Under the pieces are notes generated by a model, which saw nothing but the letters and a program-made list of their open reading frames with translations, was not told the DNA's origin and did not search any database. A program made the translations under genes and the position numbers. Of a stretch of 64,000 bases of DNA, positions 44,079 through 53,294 are shown one piece after another (within the stretch, counting starts at the first letter, position 1; the number at the start of each line of letters is the position of its first letter). This stretch comes from Polyangiaceae bacterium (GTDB lineage: Bacteria > Myxococcota_A > Polyangia > Polyangiales > Polyangiaceae): the NCBI GenBank assembly GCA_020846005.1, contig JADLEQ010000040.1, positions 62,001-126,000 on the forward strand. Reading direction: 5' to 3'.

Positions 44079-44740
44079 GCGTCGACGCGCGGGACGCGCG
44101 CGTGTTCTTCGTCGATCCGGGGCGCTGCATCGGCTGCCAGAGCTGCGTGCAGGCGTGCACCGAGTGCGACACCCACCGCGGCCGGTCGATGATCCAGCTC
44201 GACGTGCTGGACCGCGCCCGCTCTCCGCAGACGGCCCCGGTGGTGTGCATGCACTGCGAGTCCCCGACCTGCGCCGAGGTGTGCCCGGCGGACGCCATCA
44301 AGCGGACGGAGGACGGCGTCGTCCAGTCCGCGCGCAAGCCCCGGTGCATCGCTTGCAACAACTGCGTGCTCGCCTGCCCCTTCGGCGTCCCGAAGATGGC
44401 CTCTTCCCTCGATCTCATGATGAAGTGCGATCTGTGCTATGACCGCACCTCGGTGGGACTCAAGCCGATGTGCGCGTCCGTTTGCCCGAGCCAGGCGCTG
44501 GCGTACCTCACGCCGGATGAGCTGGCGCGCCTCCGCCCGGCGGCGCGGCCGGTGAACACCTTCCGGTTCGGCGCGCAGGCGATCACGACGAAGGTCCAGG
44601 TCCTGGTACCGCGCGGCGCCCCCGTGGAGGTGATCGACGTGACGGCGGCGATGCACGAGCCGTCGCTGGGCCACGAGGTCGCCGCGGAGGTGTTCGACGC
44701 TGTGCTCGAGGGCGCCGACGCCCCGGAGGGGCGGTCATGA
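44075..44740 (+). CDS. Four-cluster 4Fe-4S ferredoxin subunit (NrfC/DmsB-like)
   Basis: 221 residues, ATGA overlap with the catalytic gene. Four cysteine groups for [4Fe-4S] clusters are visible: [35 protein letters not shown] and C-DLC ending in CASVC. It would wire the membrane subunit to the molybdopterin enzyme. No export signal, consistent with a cytoplasmic side. Confidence 0.93.
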   Translation: MSVDARDARVFFVDPGRCIGCQSCVQACTECDTHRGRSMIQLDVLDRARSPQTAPVVCMHCESPTCAEVCPADAIKRTEDGVVQSARKPRCIACNNCVLACPFGVPKMASSLDLMMKCDLCYDRTSVGLKPMCASVCPSQALAYLTPDELARLRPAARPVNTFRFGAQAITTKVQVLVPRGAPVEVIDVTAAMHEPSLGHEVAAEVFDAVLEGADAPEGRS

Positions 44741-45291
44741 GCCCGCGCCCGCCGCGCCGGGTCGAGCGCTCGGCGGCGCCCGATGGCCGGCCCGCCCACG
44801 AGCAGCCACGGTGGCGGCAGGATTTCCCGGTCGACTGGGGCGACGCCGACTACGTCTCGCGGCGGGATCTGGTGAAGTTCCTGGTGCTGACGAGCGCGGC
44901 GTTCGTGGCCGGGCAGCTGTGGATGGTGGCGCGGAGCTTCCTCCAGCGAGGCAAGCCGGCCCCCGAGGCGCGCGCGGTGGCCGCGCTCGACGAGCTCCCG
45001 GTCGGCGGCGCCAAGACGTTCGAGTACCCCGAGGGGAGCACCCCGCGGCTGCTCGTGCGCACCGCGGCCCGCGAGTTCGTCGCCTACGACCAAGCGTGCA
45101 CGCACCTGCTCTGCCCGGTCGTCCCGGCGGTGGCGGAGGGCAAGCTCCACTGCCCCTGCCACAACGGGTGGTTCGACCTCGCGAGCGGGCGGCCGGTGGC
45201 GGGGCCGCCGCAGCGGTCGCTCCCCAGGGTGCTCGTCGAGCTGCGCGGCTCGACGGTCTACGCGACGGGCGTGGAGGAGGGGGAGGCGTGA
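44737..45291 (+). CDS. Membrane-anchored Rieske [2Fe-2S] protein
   Basis: 184 residues, ATGA overlap with the ferredoxin gene. [10 protein letters not shown] motif followed by a hydrophobic helix (about 41-62) looks like an uncleaved twin-arginine signal-anchor. The Rieske ligands are C121-T-H123 and C139-P-C-H142, with C126 and C141 available for the usual disulfide. If exported by Tat, it lies on the opposite side of the membrane from the ferredoxin and catalytic subunits. Confidence 0.92.
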   Translation: MSPRPPRRVERSAAPDGRPAHEQPRWRQDFPVDWGDADYVSRRDLVKFLVLTSAAFVAGQLWMVARSFLQRGKPAPEARAVAALDELPVGGAKTFEYPEGSTPRLLVRTAAREFVAYDQACTHLLCPVVPAVAEGKLHCPCHNGWFDLASGRPVAGPPQRSLPRVLVELRGSTVYATGVEEGEA

Positions 45292-45518
45292 GCGCCGACG
45301 ATCCTCGCCGCCTGTCGCGCGCGCAGCGGATGCCCATCGTCAACGGCATCCTCGCGTTCGTCTTGCTCATCGTGATCGTCCAGCTCTGGTTGCTGACGGC
45401 CACGGTGAACGCCTACCTCGGCGGCGACACGGACGTTGCCCTCCCCGCGTTCGGCGCCAGCGTCCTGTGCCTCGCGCTCAACGCGGGGCTCCTGGGCTAC
45501 CTCCGCCGGCTCGACTGA
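45288..45518 (+). CDS. Small two-helix membrane protein of the nitrate-reductase operon
   Basis: 76 residues from a GTG that overlaps the Rieske stop (GTGA). Membrane helices at about 18-40 and 53-71. No motif beyond that; I recall similar small DUF proteins next to such Rieske genes. It may stabilise the membrane part of the complex. Confidence 0.75.
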   Translation: MSADDPRRLSRAQRMPIVNGILAFVLLIVIVQLWLLTATVNAYLGGDTDVALPAFGASVLCLALNAGLLGYLRRLD

Positions 45519-45528
45519 CCCTCGCCGC

Positions 45529-45547
45529 GGCCGCCGCTCGGGCGGCC
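45529..45547 (+). terminator. GC hairpin after the nitrate-reductase operon, in a 304-bp gap
   Basis: GGCCGCC-GCTCG-GGCGGCC forms a 7-bp stem 10 bp after the last stop. There is no T-tract, so it may stop or only shape transcription. The rest of the gap (45548-45822) shows no gene; a weak TTGCGC box near 45563 has no clear -10 partner. Confidence 0.3.
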
Positions 45548-45822
45548 CGGGTCGCGCACCGGTTGCGCTCACCGCGAGGGCCAGCGGTAAAACCCCCGTA
45601 AGCGGCTCGTAAGGCCGGGCGGGGCGGCGCGCGCCCTGCGCCTCCCGGGGCGGACCGCGATGGCGGGCAGCGCAGCGAGCTTCACGGCGGGCGGGCGCCG
45701 CACCGCCTGGTCCGCCGTGGCACGGGGCGTGCAGCCTGGGGATCGGGCCGCCCTCACGGCGCTGCCCGGCGGGCGCGCCCCGCGGTCGGTCGCGCGCCTC
45801 TCCCCTCCCCCAGGAGCACACG

Positions 45823-47130
45823 ATGCACGTCGCCGCGTTTCAGGACAAAGGATTCTGGAAGGCTGGGCACTGGCCCACGCTGCTCACGTCCCTCCTCTAC
45901 TTCGACTTCTGCTTCGCGGTGTGGGTGCTAAACGGCGCGATGGCGCCCTTCATCAGCAAGGAGTTCGGGCTCGATCCGGCGCAGAAGGGCTTCATGATCT
46001 CGGTGCCGGTGATCGTGGGCGCGTTGATGCGCTTCCCGCTCGGCCTGCTGAGCCAGTACATCGGTCGCAAGGCCGCCGCGCAGGTCGAGATGGGGATGAT
46101 CATCGCCGGCCTCGCGCTCGGCTGGCTCTACGTCGAGACGATGGCGGGCGTCATCGCGATGGGCTGCGTGCTCGGAGTGGCGGGCGCGTCGTTCGGTGTG
46201 GCGTTGTCGCTGGGCTCGGGCAGCTACCCGCCCAAGTACAAGGGCCTCGCGATGGGGATCGCGGGCGCCGGCAACTCCGGCGCGGTGCTCGCCGTGCTCT
46301 TCGCGCCCCCCCTCGCGCAGACGTACGGCTGGAAGGCGGTGTACGGCATCGCCATCGCGCCCATCGCGTTCGCGATGCTCATGCTGCAGCTCTTCGCCCG
46401 CGAGCCGGACGATCGCGAGCACAAGAGCCTCCGGGGCCACCTCGAGATCCTGCTCGACCGCGACGCGTGGATCTTCAACCTGATGTACGCCCTCACCTTC
46501 GGCGGCTACATCGGGCTCACGAGCTTCCTCCCCACGCTGTTCCACGACCAGTACGGCATCCCGAAGGAGAGCGTCGGCAAGTACGCCGCTGGCATCATCC
46601 TCATGGCGAGCATCCTGCGCTTGGTGGGCGGCGGCATGGCGGATCGCGTGGGTGGGCTCCGGATGATCCGCTTCCTCGCCGTGGTCGCCGTGGCCGGCAC
46701 GGCCGCGGCGGCCGGCCTGGTGCTGTCCGGAGGCGGGCCGCTCTCGAGCCCGTGGGTCATGGTCGCGGTGATGGTGGTGCTCTTCTCGGCGCTCGGCGCG
46801 GGCAACGGGGCGGTGTTCCAGCTGCTGCCGCTCCGCTTCCGCGGCAACACGGCCGTCGCGGGGAGCCTCGTCGGCGAGATCGGCGGGCTGGCCGGCGGCT
46901 TCCTCCCCAACGCGATGGGGCTCGGCGCAAAGTACACCGGGCTCGGCTTCACGCCGGGCTTCCTCGCCGGGACGGCGCTGTCCGTCTGCATCCTGATCGC
47001 GCTCGCCCTGGTGATGCGCCGCTGGACGACGACGTGGGTCGGTGAGGGTGGCAGAGCGCGACCGGAAGATGTATCGTCCGCCGCCACGGACGGCGGCGAT
47101 CCCCCACTCGGCGCCGCTGCGCCAGGCTGA
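45823..47130 (+). CDS. NarK-type nitrate/nitrite transporter (first of three)
   Basis: 435 residues, MFS fold with 12 hydrophobic helices. Nitrate-porter signatures are present in both halves: MGIAGAGNSGAVLAVLFAPP at about 145-164 and LGAGNGAVFQLLPLRF at about 325-340. The sequence type is that of NarK1 proton-coupled nitrate importers. It ends 11 bp before the second transporter gene. Family role: nitrate uptake for the upstream cytoplasmic reductase. Confidence 0.9.
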   Translation: MHVAAFQDKGFWKAGHWPTLLTSLLYFDFCFAVWVLNGAMAPFISKEFGLDPAQKGFMISVPVIVGALMRFPLGLLSQYIGRKAAAQVEMGMIIAGLALGWLYVETMAGVIAMGCVLGVAGASFGVALSLGSGSYPPKYKGLAMGIAGAGNSGAVLAVLFAPPLAQTYGWKAVYGIAIAPIAFAMLMLQLFAREPDDREHKSLRGHLEILLDRDAWIFNLMYALTFGGYIGLTSFLPTLFHDQYGIPKESVGKYAAGIILMASILRLVGGGMADRVGGLRMIRFLAVVAVAGTAAAAGLVLSGGGPLSSPWVMVAVMVVLFSALGAGNGAVFQLLPLRFRGNTAVAGSLVGEIGGLAGGFLPNAMGLGAKYTGLGFTPGFLAGTALSVCILIALALVMRRWTTTWVGEGGRARPEDVSSAATDGGDPPLGAAAPG

Positions 47131-47141
47131 CCGAGGACTCG

Positions 47142-48551
47142 ATGAGCCAAGAATCGACCGCCCAAGCTCCCGCCGCCGAGAGCGGCGGGATCGTCATCCA
47201 GGGTTCGTGGATCGAGCGCTGGGACAAGGAAGACCCGAAGTTCTGGGCGTCCGGCGCGTCGAAGATCGCCTGGCGGACGCTGCTCATCACGACGGCGTCG
47301 CTCACCTTGTCGTTCGCCACGTGGTTCGTGGTGAGCGCCCTCGTCGTCCGCCTCCCCGCCATCGGGTTCAAGTTCACCGAGAGCGAGCTGTTCTGGCTCG
47401 CGGCGATGCCCGGGCTCGCGGGCGGCACCCTCCGCGCGATCCACATGTTCCTGGTCCCGAAGTTCGGGACCCGAGCCGTGGTGGCGGTCGCGACGCTGTT
47501 GAAGGTCGTGCCGTGCGTCGGCCTGGGCTTGGCGGTGATGGACCCGACGACGCCGTGGTGGGTGTTCATGGTGCTCGCCTTCTTGGCGGGCATGGGGGGC
47601 GGAGACTTCTCGTCCTTCATGCCGAGCACGAGCATGTTCTTCCCGAAGCGGCTGCAGGGCACGGCGCTCGGCGTCCAGGCCGGGATCGGCAACTTCGGCG
47701 TGAGCCTCACCCAGTTCGTCACGCCGTGGATCATCGGCTTCGCGGTCTTCGGTTCCCTCGGAGGGGAGCCCCAGACGCTCACGAAGGCGGGGAAGACCTC
47801 CAGCGTCTGGCTCCAGAACGCGGTGCTCTGGTACGTGCCGCTGCTGGTCGCGATCAGCGTCGCCGCGTGGATCTGGCTCCGCAGCGTGCCGTTCAAGGCG
47901 TCCATCCGCGAGCAGCTCGACATCTTCTCCAACAAGCACACGTGGTTCTGCACGCTGACGTACGTGATGACGTTCGGGGCGTTCTCGGGGTTCGCCGCCG
48001 CGTTCCCCATGATGATCAAGAGCTTGTACGGCGACTTCCCCGGCGCGCCGGACCCGCTGACGTACGCGTTCCTGGGCCCGCTGATCGGCTCGGCGGCGCG
48101 CCCGGTGTTCGGCTGGCTCGCGGACAAGACGGGCGGCGGCATCCTGACGCAGCTCTCGGGTCTCGGGCTCATCGGCTGCTCCATCGCCCTCGTCGCGACC
48201 GGGGCCCTCGCGCCCACCTCGCTTGAGTCGTTCCCGCTGTTCGTCGGGCTCATGCTCGGCATCTTCTTCTTCACCGGCATCGGCAACGGCTCCACGTTCC
48301 GACAGTATCCGGTGATCTTCGCGGACAACCCGCGCCAGGGCGCCGGCGTCCTCGGGTTCACCGCGGCCGTGGCCGCCTACGGCCCGTTCGCGTTCAGCCT
48401 CCTCGTCGGCGCGGCCATCTCCTCCTCGAAGGCCGCCACCGGCACGAAGGACGCTTCGTCCTTCTTCATCGGCGCCATCGTGTTCACCGCCATCGCGACC
48501 GCCGTGAACTGGCGCTACTACGTCCGAAAGGGTTGCGAGCGCCCCTGCTGA
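47142..48551 (+). CDS. NarK-type nitrate/nitrite transporter (second; NarK2/NarU-like)
   Basis: 469 residues. An N-terminal soluble stretch ends in DKEDPKFWASGASKIAWRTL, the entry typical of NarK2/NarU. Signatures GVQAGIGNFGVSLTQF (first half) and FTGIGNGSTFRQYP (second half) match the nitrate-porter motifs. NarK2-type members generally exchange nitrate for nitrite. Together with the first gene this gives the common NarK1-NarK2 tandem. Confidence 0.9.
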   Translation: MSQESTAQAPAAESGGIVIQGSWIERWDKEDPKFWASGASKIAWRTLLITTASLTLSFATWFVVSALVVRLPAIGFKFTESELFWLAAMPGLAGGTLRAIHMFLVPKFGTRAVVAVATLLKVVPCVGLGLAVMDPTTPWWVFMVLAFLAGMGGGDFSSFMPSTSMFFPKRLQGTALGVQAGIGNFGVSLTQFVTPWIIGFAVFGSLGGEPQTLTKAGKTSSVWLQNAVLWYVPLLVAISVAAWIWLRSVPFKASIREQLDIFSNKHTWFCTLTYVMTFGAFSGFAAAFPMMIKSLYGDFPGAPDPLTYAFLGPLIGSAARPVFGWLADKTGGGILTQLSGLGLIGCSIALVATGALAPTSLESFPLFVGLMLGIFFFTGIGNGSTFRQYPVIFADNPRQGAGVLGFTAAVAAYGPFAFSLLVGAAISSSKAATGTKDASSFFIGAIVFTAIATAVNWRYYVRKGCERPC

Positions 48552-48677
48552 GCCGGGCCAGGCCCACGCCGCCACGCCCCCGCCGCGCCGGCCCACGCCG
48601 CGCGCGCCCCGCCCCCGACCCACGAGCGGCCTCGTCGCACGGACGCGAGCCGCGCGCCGACCGCCCCGAGCCCCGTC

Positions 48678-50168
48678 ATGCCCGACCGAAAGCAGGCCAT
48701 CACCGCGCTCACGATGAGCACCCTCGCCTTCACGATCTGCTTCGCGGCGTGGATGCTGAACGGGGTGTTGGTCACGTTCCTGGTGGACAACGGCGTCTTC
48801 CGCTGGACGGGCAGCGAGATGGGCACCCTCATCGGCCTCCCGGTGCTGACCGGCGCTGTGCTGCGCTTGCCGATCGGCATCCTCACGGATCGCTACGGCG
48901 GCCGCCCGGTCTTCACCGGGTTGCTCGTGCTCGCCGCGATCCCCATGGCGCTGCTCGGCTCGGTGGGCGGGTACTGGGGCTACTTCCTCTGCAGCCTCGG
49001 CTTCGGCACGATCGGCGCGGGGTTCGCCGTCGGCGTGGCGTTCACGTCCGTCTGGTTCCCCAAGAGCCAGCAGGGGACGGCGCTCGGGATCTTCGGGGCT
49101 GGCAACGCAGGCGCCGCGATCACCACCTTGGGAGCGCCCGCGTTGCTCGGTTCGCTCACGGGGGGCGGTTCGAACCTCGACGCCTGGCGGCTGCTCCCGC
49201 GCCTCTACGCGGCCGTGCTCGTGGTGACGGCGGTGGTGTTCTACGCCACGACCAAGAACCGGGTCCCCGAGGGCGCAGCGCAGCGCAAGCTGGGCGATCT
49301 CGTCGCGCCCCTCCGCAGCACGCGCGTGTGGCGCTTCGGCTCGTACTACTTCCTCGTCTTCGGCGGGTTCGTGGCCCTCGCCCAGTGGCTCGTGCCCTAC
49401 TACACCAACGTCTACTCGATGTCCCTGGTGACGGCCGGGCTCATGACCTCGATCTTCTCGGGCCCCTCCGGCGTGATCCGGGCGCTCGGGGGCTGGCTCA
49501 GCGATCGCTACGGGGCCCGCGCGGTTACGCTGTGGGTGCTGGTGGTGACGGCGGTGTGCTGCGCGCTCCTCTTCTTCCCGAAGATGGACATCGAGTCCCC
49601 GGGCCGGGGCGTGATCGCGACCCGGGCCGGCACGGTCACCGCGGTGAGCTCCGCCTCCGTCCAGGTGGGAGACGTCGCGTACGAGCTCAGGACGCAGCCC
49701 CCGGGTGCCCGGAAGGCGTTCAGCGACTCCGACGTCGTCGTGATGCCGGTCATCCACTCGTGGCAGGTGCCGGCCGTGGCGGTCGGCGACGCGGTCACGA
49801 AGCGCCAGGTGCTCGCGCGCGGCGTCACGCACATCTATTTCCAGGCGAACGTCTGGATCTTCACCGCGCTGGTGTTCGCCGTGGGCATCGCCATGGGGAT
49901 CGGCAAGGCGTCGGTCTACCGGTACATCGCGGACTTCTTCCCGCAGAACGTCGGGGTCGTCGGCGGCACCGTGGGCGTGATCGGCGGCCTGGGTGGCTTC
50001 TTCTGCCCGGCCATCTTCGGCTTCCTCCTCGACTCGATCGGCCTCTGGACGACCACCTGGATGCTCCTCTTCGCCACCAGCGTCGCCTGCATCCTGTGGC
50101 TCGCAGTGGCCGTCCGGGCGGCGACCGCGCGCCACCCGGGAGAGGGCGGCGAGGCCGTCCCGGACTGA
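48678..50168 (+). CDS. Third NarK-like MFS transporter with an internal soluble insert
   Basis: 496 residues, MFS fold. LGIFGAGNAGAAITTLGAP at about 136-154 is the first nitrate-porter motif; the second half has VVGGTVGVIGGLGGFFCP. Between helices near residues 300 and 395 lies an insert of about 85 mostly polar residues. Its ends (AGTVTAVSSASVQVGD and VAVGDAVTKRQVLARG) resemble the two beta-hairpin halves of a biotinyl/lipoyl or barrel-sandwich domain. It lies 126 bp after the second narK. Likely substrate nitrate or nitrite, not proven. Confidence 0.85.
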   Translation: MPDRKQAITALTMSTLAFTICFAAWMLNGVLVTFLVDNGVFRWTGSEMGTLIGLPVLTGAVLRLPIGILTDRYGGRPVFTGLLVLAAIPMALLGSVGGYWGYFLCSLGFGTIGAGFAVGVAFTSVWFPKSQQGTALGIFGAGNAGAAITTLGAPALLGSLTGGGSNLDAWRLLPRLYAAVLVVTAVVFYATTKNRVPEGAAQRKLGDLVAPLRSTRVWRFGSYYFLVFGGFVALAQWLVPYYTNVYSMSLVTAGLMTSIFSGPSGVIRALGGWLSDRYGARAVTLWVLVVTAVCCALLFFPKMDIESPGRGVIATRAGTVTAVSSASVQVGDVAYELRTQPPGARKAFSDSDVVVMPVIHSWQVPAVAVGDAVTKRQVLARGVTHIYFQANVWIFTALVFAVGIAMGIGKASVYRYIADFFPQNVGVVGGTVGVIGGLGGFFCPAIFGFLLDSIGLWTTTWMLLFATSVACILWLAVAVRAATARHPGEGGEAVPD

Positions 50169-50257
50169 ACGGGCGTCAGCCGGCTTCGTCGGGACCCGGC
50201 TTTCGAGTACGCTCCGGCTCGGTGGCCGAGGCACGCACCAGGTCAGAGTCCCGCGCG

Positions 50258-50680
50258 ATGCCGGGCCCGTTGCGGCGCGCGACGCGGGCGGCGTGCGCCG
50301 GGGCACTCGCCGCGGGCTGGCTCGGCTGTGGCGCTCCGCCCCCGCCGGCGCCGAGCGTGGTGATCGACGCGACGCCGACCTGGGTGTGCCGCGGGGATGA
50401 CCACCGGACGGAGGTGATCCTCGACGCGTCCGGATCGCAGTCGCGCCTCACGCTCGTGCCCGTGCCCGATCCACCGACGGAGCCGCCGCTCGAGCTGGAG
50501 TGGCGGCTGAGCGGCTCGGCCTGGCGCCTCGTCGAGGGCGACCTGCGCGCCGAGCGGCTCCGCCTCACGCTCGCCGCGGATCGGCCGCTCCACGTGGTGC
50601 TCGAGGCACGCAACGCCGACGGAGGCCAGGCGAGCGCCCTGCGGACGATCGGGATCGCGGCGTGCGAGGCGCCACCGTGA
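50258..50680 (+). CDS. Small lipoprotein heading an outer-membrane operon
   Basis: 140 residues from the ATG at 50258; a GTG at 50222 is in frame but lengthens the signal awkwardly. The signal ends in GWLGC (Cys24 lipidated), followed by Pro-rich sequence and one beta-sandwich-like domain with a PKD-type opening (VVIDATPTWVCRGDD) and a final Cys (GIAACEAPP). Its stop overlaps the next start (GTGA). Confidence 0.75.
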   Translation: MPGPLRRATRAACAGALAAGWLGCGAPPPPAPSVVIDATPTWVCRGDDHRTEVILDASGSQSRLTLVPVPDPPTEPPLELEWRLSGSAWRLVEGDLRAERLRLTLAADRPLHVVLEARNADGGQASALRTIGIAACEAPP

Positions 50681-51972
50681 AGCAGCTCGCGGCGGCTGCG
50701 GCTGGGACGCTCTCGACCCTCGTGGCGGCGGGTGCGTACGGGTCGGGGGGTGGCTATCTGATGGACGGCGCGCGCGAGGCCGCGCTCGCGGGATCCGTCG
50801 TCGCGAGGCGCGGGGATCCGAGCTCGCTCGACGCCAACGTCGCGGGCGCCGCCGACTCCGCCAGCGCGGCGCTCGCCCTCGGCGCCAGCGTCGGGGCGCT
50901 CGAGTCCCGCTTCGCCCGCACCGGGGAGCCCGAGTCACTACGCACTCGCGGTCTCACGAGCGCGTCGCTCGCGCTCGTCGCGCCGCTCCCCGCCCAGTGG
51001 GGCTGGGAGTCCGTGCGCTTCGCGCTCGGCCTCGATCTGCCGGGCGGGCAGGTGCTCCGGGTGAGCGTCCCCCAGCGCTACGATGCGCCCTACTCGCCGG
51101 TGTACGAGGCGCGATCCGAGCGGATGGCCGCGACGCTGGCGATCGCGTGGGGAGGCGGCCCGGTGCGGCTCGGCGCGGGCGTTGCCCTCGCCCCCTACCT
51201 GGACGTCCCGACGGAGGTCCGGTACGTGGCGTCGCGCGGCGCGACGCCGGAGGACGATGTCGAGGTGCGCTTGGAGCGCCGGCTGCATCTGGGCTTCGCC
51301 CCGCTGTTCGGGGCGCGGTGGGAGGTGGCGGAGGCGCTCCACCTGGGCGCCGCGTACCGCTTCCGCGCGGACGGCGGCGCCGAAGGCCCCCAGCGGACGG
51401 TCGCGGGCGGCATCCTCGCCGACGACCCGATCGACTACTACATCCTCTGGGACCCGGCGGAGCTCGCCCTCGGCGTACGCGCCGCTCCCTGGCGCGGGAC
51501 GGAGCTCTCGCTCGACGTGGCGTGGGTGCGGTGGAGCGAGGCGCGGAGCGCGTTCGACACGCGCCTCGCGCAGCCGCTGGAGGACGTGTGGACACCTCGC
51601 GTCGGCGTGGAGCAGCGGCTGGGCGAGGTGCTCGTCGTCCGCGCGGGCTACTCCTTCGAGGGGACGCCCGTCCCCCCGCAGGTAGGCGACACGAGCTACC
51701 TCGACGCGGACCGGCACGTCCTGGGCGCCGGCGCCGGGTTCGAGCTCGAGCCGTGGCTCGGCTGGCCGCTCACGGCGGACGTGTTCGGGCGCACGCACCT
51801 CGGCGCCGAGCAGCGCGCGACGAAGGACCCGGGCGTGCTCACCGACGCCGACCCGGACGCGCCGGGCCAGCAGATCACGAACCTCGGCTTCCCGGGGTAC
51901 CGCTCTACGACCCACCTCTACCAGGCCGGCGTCACGCTCACCTACCGCCTGGGTCACGAGGCGCCACGATGA
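50677..51972 (+). CDS. FadL/OMPP1-like outer-membrane protein (first)
   Basis: 431 residues from a GTG at 50677. A signal peptide of about 22 residues precedes a GGGYLMDGAREAALAGSV segment with the shape of the FadL N-terminal hatch, then alternating strands rich in Trp, Tyr and Arg (GAAYRFRADGG, LSLDVAWVRWSEARSAF, VRAGYSFEGTPVP). FadL-like proteins take up hydrophobic compounds. A second paralogue overlaps it. Confidence 0.8.
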   Translation: MKQLAAAAAGTLSTLVAAGAYGSGGGYLMDGAREAALAGSVVARRGDPSSLDANVAGAADSASAALALGASVGALESRFARTGEPESLRTRGLTSASLALVAPLPAQWGWESVRFALGLDLPGGQVLRVSVPQRYDAPYSPVYEARSERMAATLAIAWGGGPVRLGAGVALAPYLDVPTEVRYVASRGATPEDDVEVRLERRLHLGFAPLFGARWEVAEALHLGAAYRFRADGGAEGPQRTVAGGILADDPIDYYILWDPAELALGVRAAPWRGTELSLDVAWVRWSEARSAFDTRLAQPLEDVWTPRVGVEQRLGEVLVVRAGYSFEGTPVPPQVGDTSYLDADRHVLGAGAGFELEPWLGWPLTADVFGRTHLGAEQRATKDPGVLTDADPDAPGQQITNLGFPGYRSTTHLYQAGVTLTYRLGHEAPR

Positions 51973-53294
51973 TCCGACGCACGCGACTCGCGTGGGCGCT
52001 GGGCGTTGCCGCCGCGCTCGCGACCGCTCCTGCGGGCGGCACGCTCGAGGAGGCGGTGGGCGCGAGCCCGCGCAGCGCGGCGCTCGGGGGCTCCGCCGCC
52101 GCGCGCGAGCTCGACTTCTCGGGAGCTTACTACAACCCGGCGACGCTCGCGCCGGGCGGCGCGGCGCGTGCGTTCGAGCTCTCGCTCGGTCTGGCCGCGA
52201 TCCGCCCTGCCCTCTGGGTCCGCCGCTCGGACGGCACGGCCCCCACGGTGACGGGGCCGGCTCGCGACGTGACCGGGCTCTGGCTCGGCTCGCGGTTCGA
52301 GCTCGCGCGGCCCGCACCCGGGCAGCGGCTCTCGGCCGGGCTCTCCCTCTGGGTCCCGGGGGAGCTCTTCTACTGGAACATCGTCCCCGACGACGACCTC
52401 GTGTGGACCCAGTGGAACGACCGCCTGTCCAGGATCGGCCTCCGGGGAGGGCTCGCCTACCGGCTGAGCGACGCGCTCGCGTTCGGGGCGGGGCTCGGCG
52501 TGTACTTCGCCGCGGCCACCTACACACGCGGCGAGGTCACGGCGGTGCGGAGCGGCGTCGATCCAGTGACCGGCAAGAGCATGGTGATCGTCGACACGCG
52601 GATCGGGACCGACTCCACCGTCTACGGCAGGGCGACGCCCAGCGCCGGCCTCCTCTTCACGCCGACGGACACGCTCCGCCTGGGCGTCGCGTACCGCCAC
52701 CGAGCTCACGTGGACGACTGGGGGGACACCCGGATCGGCGGCGCCCCGGGCCTCGGCAACCTGGGGTACTCGCACCACTACGCCCACTACTTCGAGCCGT
52801 CGTCGGTCCAGGGCGGGGTGGCCCTCCGCCTCGGCGCGGCGACCGAGGCTTCCTTGGACACGACGTGGGCGCGGTGGTCGGAGGCGCTCAGCACCAACCG
52901 CGACGACTGGGGCCCGGGGCGATGGGGCGACACGCTCACGCTCGCCGCCGGCGCCAGCCACCGGGTGTCGGCGGCGATCGGCCTCGCCGCAGGCTACCGC
53001 TACGTCCCGTCGCCCGTCGGCAACTTCGGCGGCCCGACGAACTTCCTCGACAACGACCGCCACGTCTTCTCGCTGGGTGGCGAGGTGGCGCTGAGCCGCC
53101 CGGTGCGCGCGGAGAGCGCGCGGGCGTCGTTCGTGTGGGCGCTCGGGTGGGCCACGCTCGTGCCACGAGCCGAGACGAAGGACTTCCGCCGGTTCACGAG
53201 CGACGACGCGCTCGCCGCCAACCCCGGCGCCTCCGGCTACCGGTACGGCGGACAGATCGGCTGGGCGACGGCCGGACTCGAGGCGCGATGGTGA
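51969..53294 (+). CDS. FadL/OMPP1-like outer-membrane protein (second)
   Basis: 441 residues, ATGA overlap with the first paralogue. N-terminal signal (1-23) and a clearer FadL hatch: GASPRSAALGGSAAARELDFSGAYYNPATLA split over the family pattern, where NPA is the hallmark. Strands such as TLRLGVAYRHRAHVDDWGDT and SAAIGLAAGYRYVPSPVGN resemble long-chain fatty acid or toluene-type porins. Conserved ends with the upstream gene (SYLDADRHVLG versus NFLDNDRHVFS) show that the two arose by duplication. Confidence 0.85.
   Translation: MIRRTRLAWALGVAAALATAPAGGTLEEAVGASPRSAALGGSAAARELDFSGAYYNPATLAPGGAARAFELSLGLAAIRPALWVRRSDGTAPTVTGPARDVTGLWLGSRFELARPAPGQRLSAGLSLWVPGELFYWNIVPDDDLVWTQWNDRLSRIGLRGGLAYRLSDALAFGAGLGVYFAAATYTRGEVTAVRSGVDPVTGKSMVIVDTRIGTDSTVYGRATPSAGLLFTPTDTLRLGVAYRHRAHVDDWGDTRIGGAPGLGNLGYSHHYAHYFEPSSVQGGVALRLGAATEASLDTTWARWSEALSTNRDDWGPGRWGDTLTLAAGASHRVSAAIGLAAGYRYVPSPVGNFGGPTNFLDNDRHVFSLGGEVALSRPVRAESARASFVWALGWATLVPRAETKDFRRFTSDDALAANPGASGYRYGGQIGWATAGLEARW

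Noticed and set aside
45660-45822. Possible small gene starting at the ATG at 45661
   Set aside because: The frame runs on as a shadow of narK, has no ribosome site and gives Ala/Arg/Gly low-complexity sequence.
46506-50306. 1266-codon open frame on the minus strand opposite the narK genes
   Set aside because: Arg/Glu/His-rich nonsense composition; the plus strand holds three clear MFS transporters.
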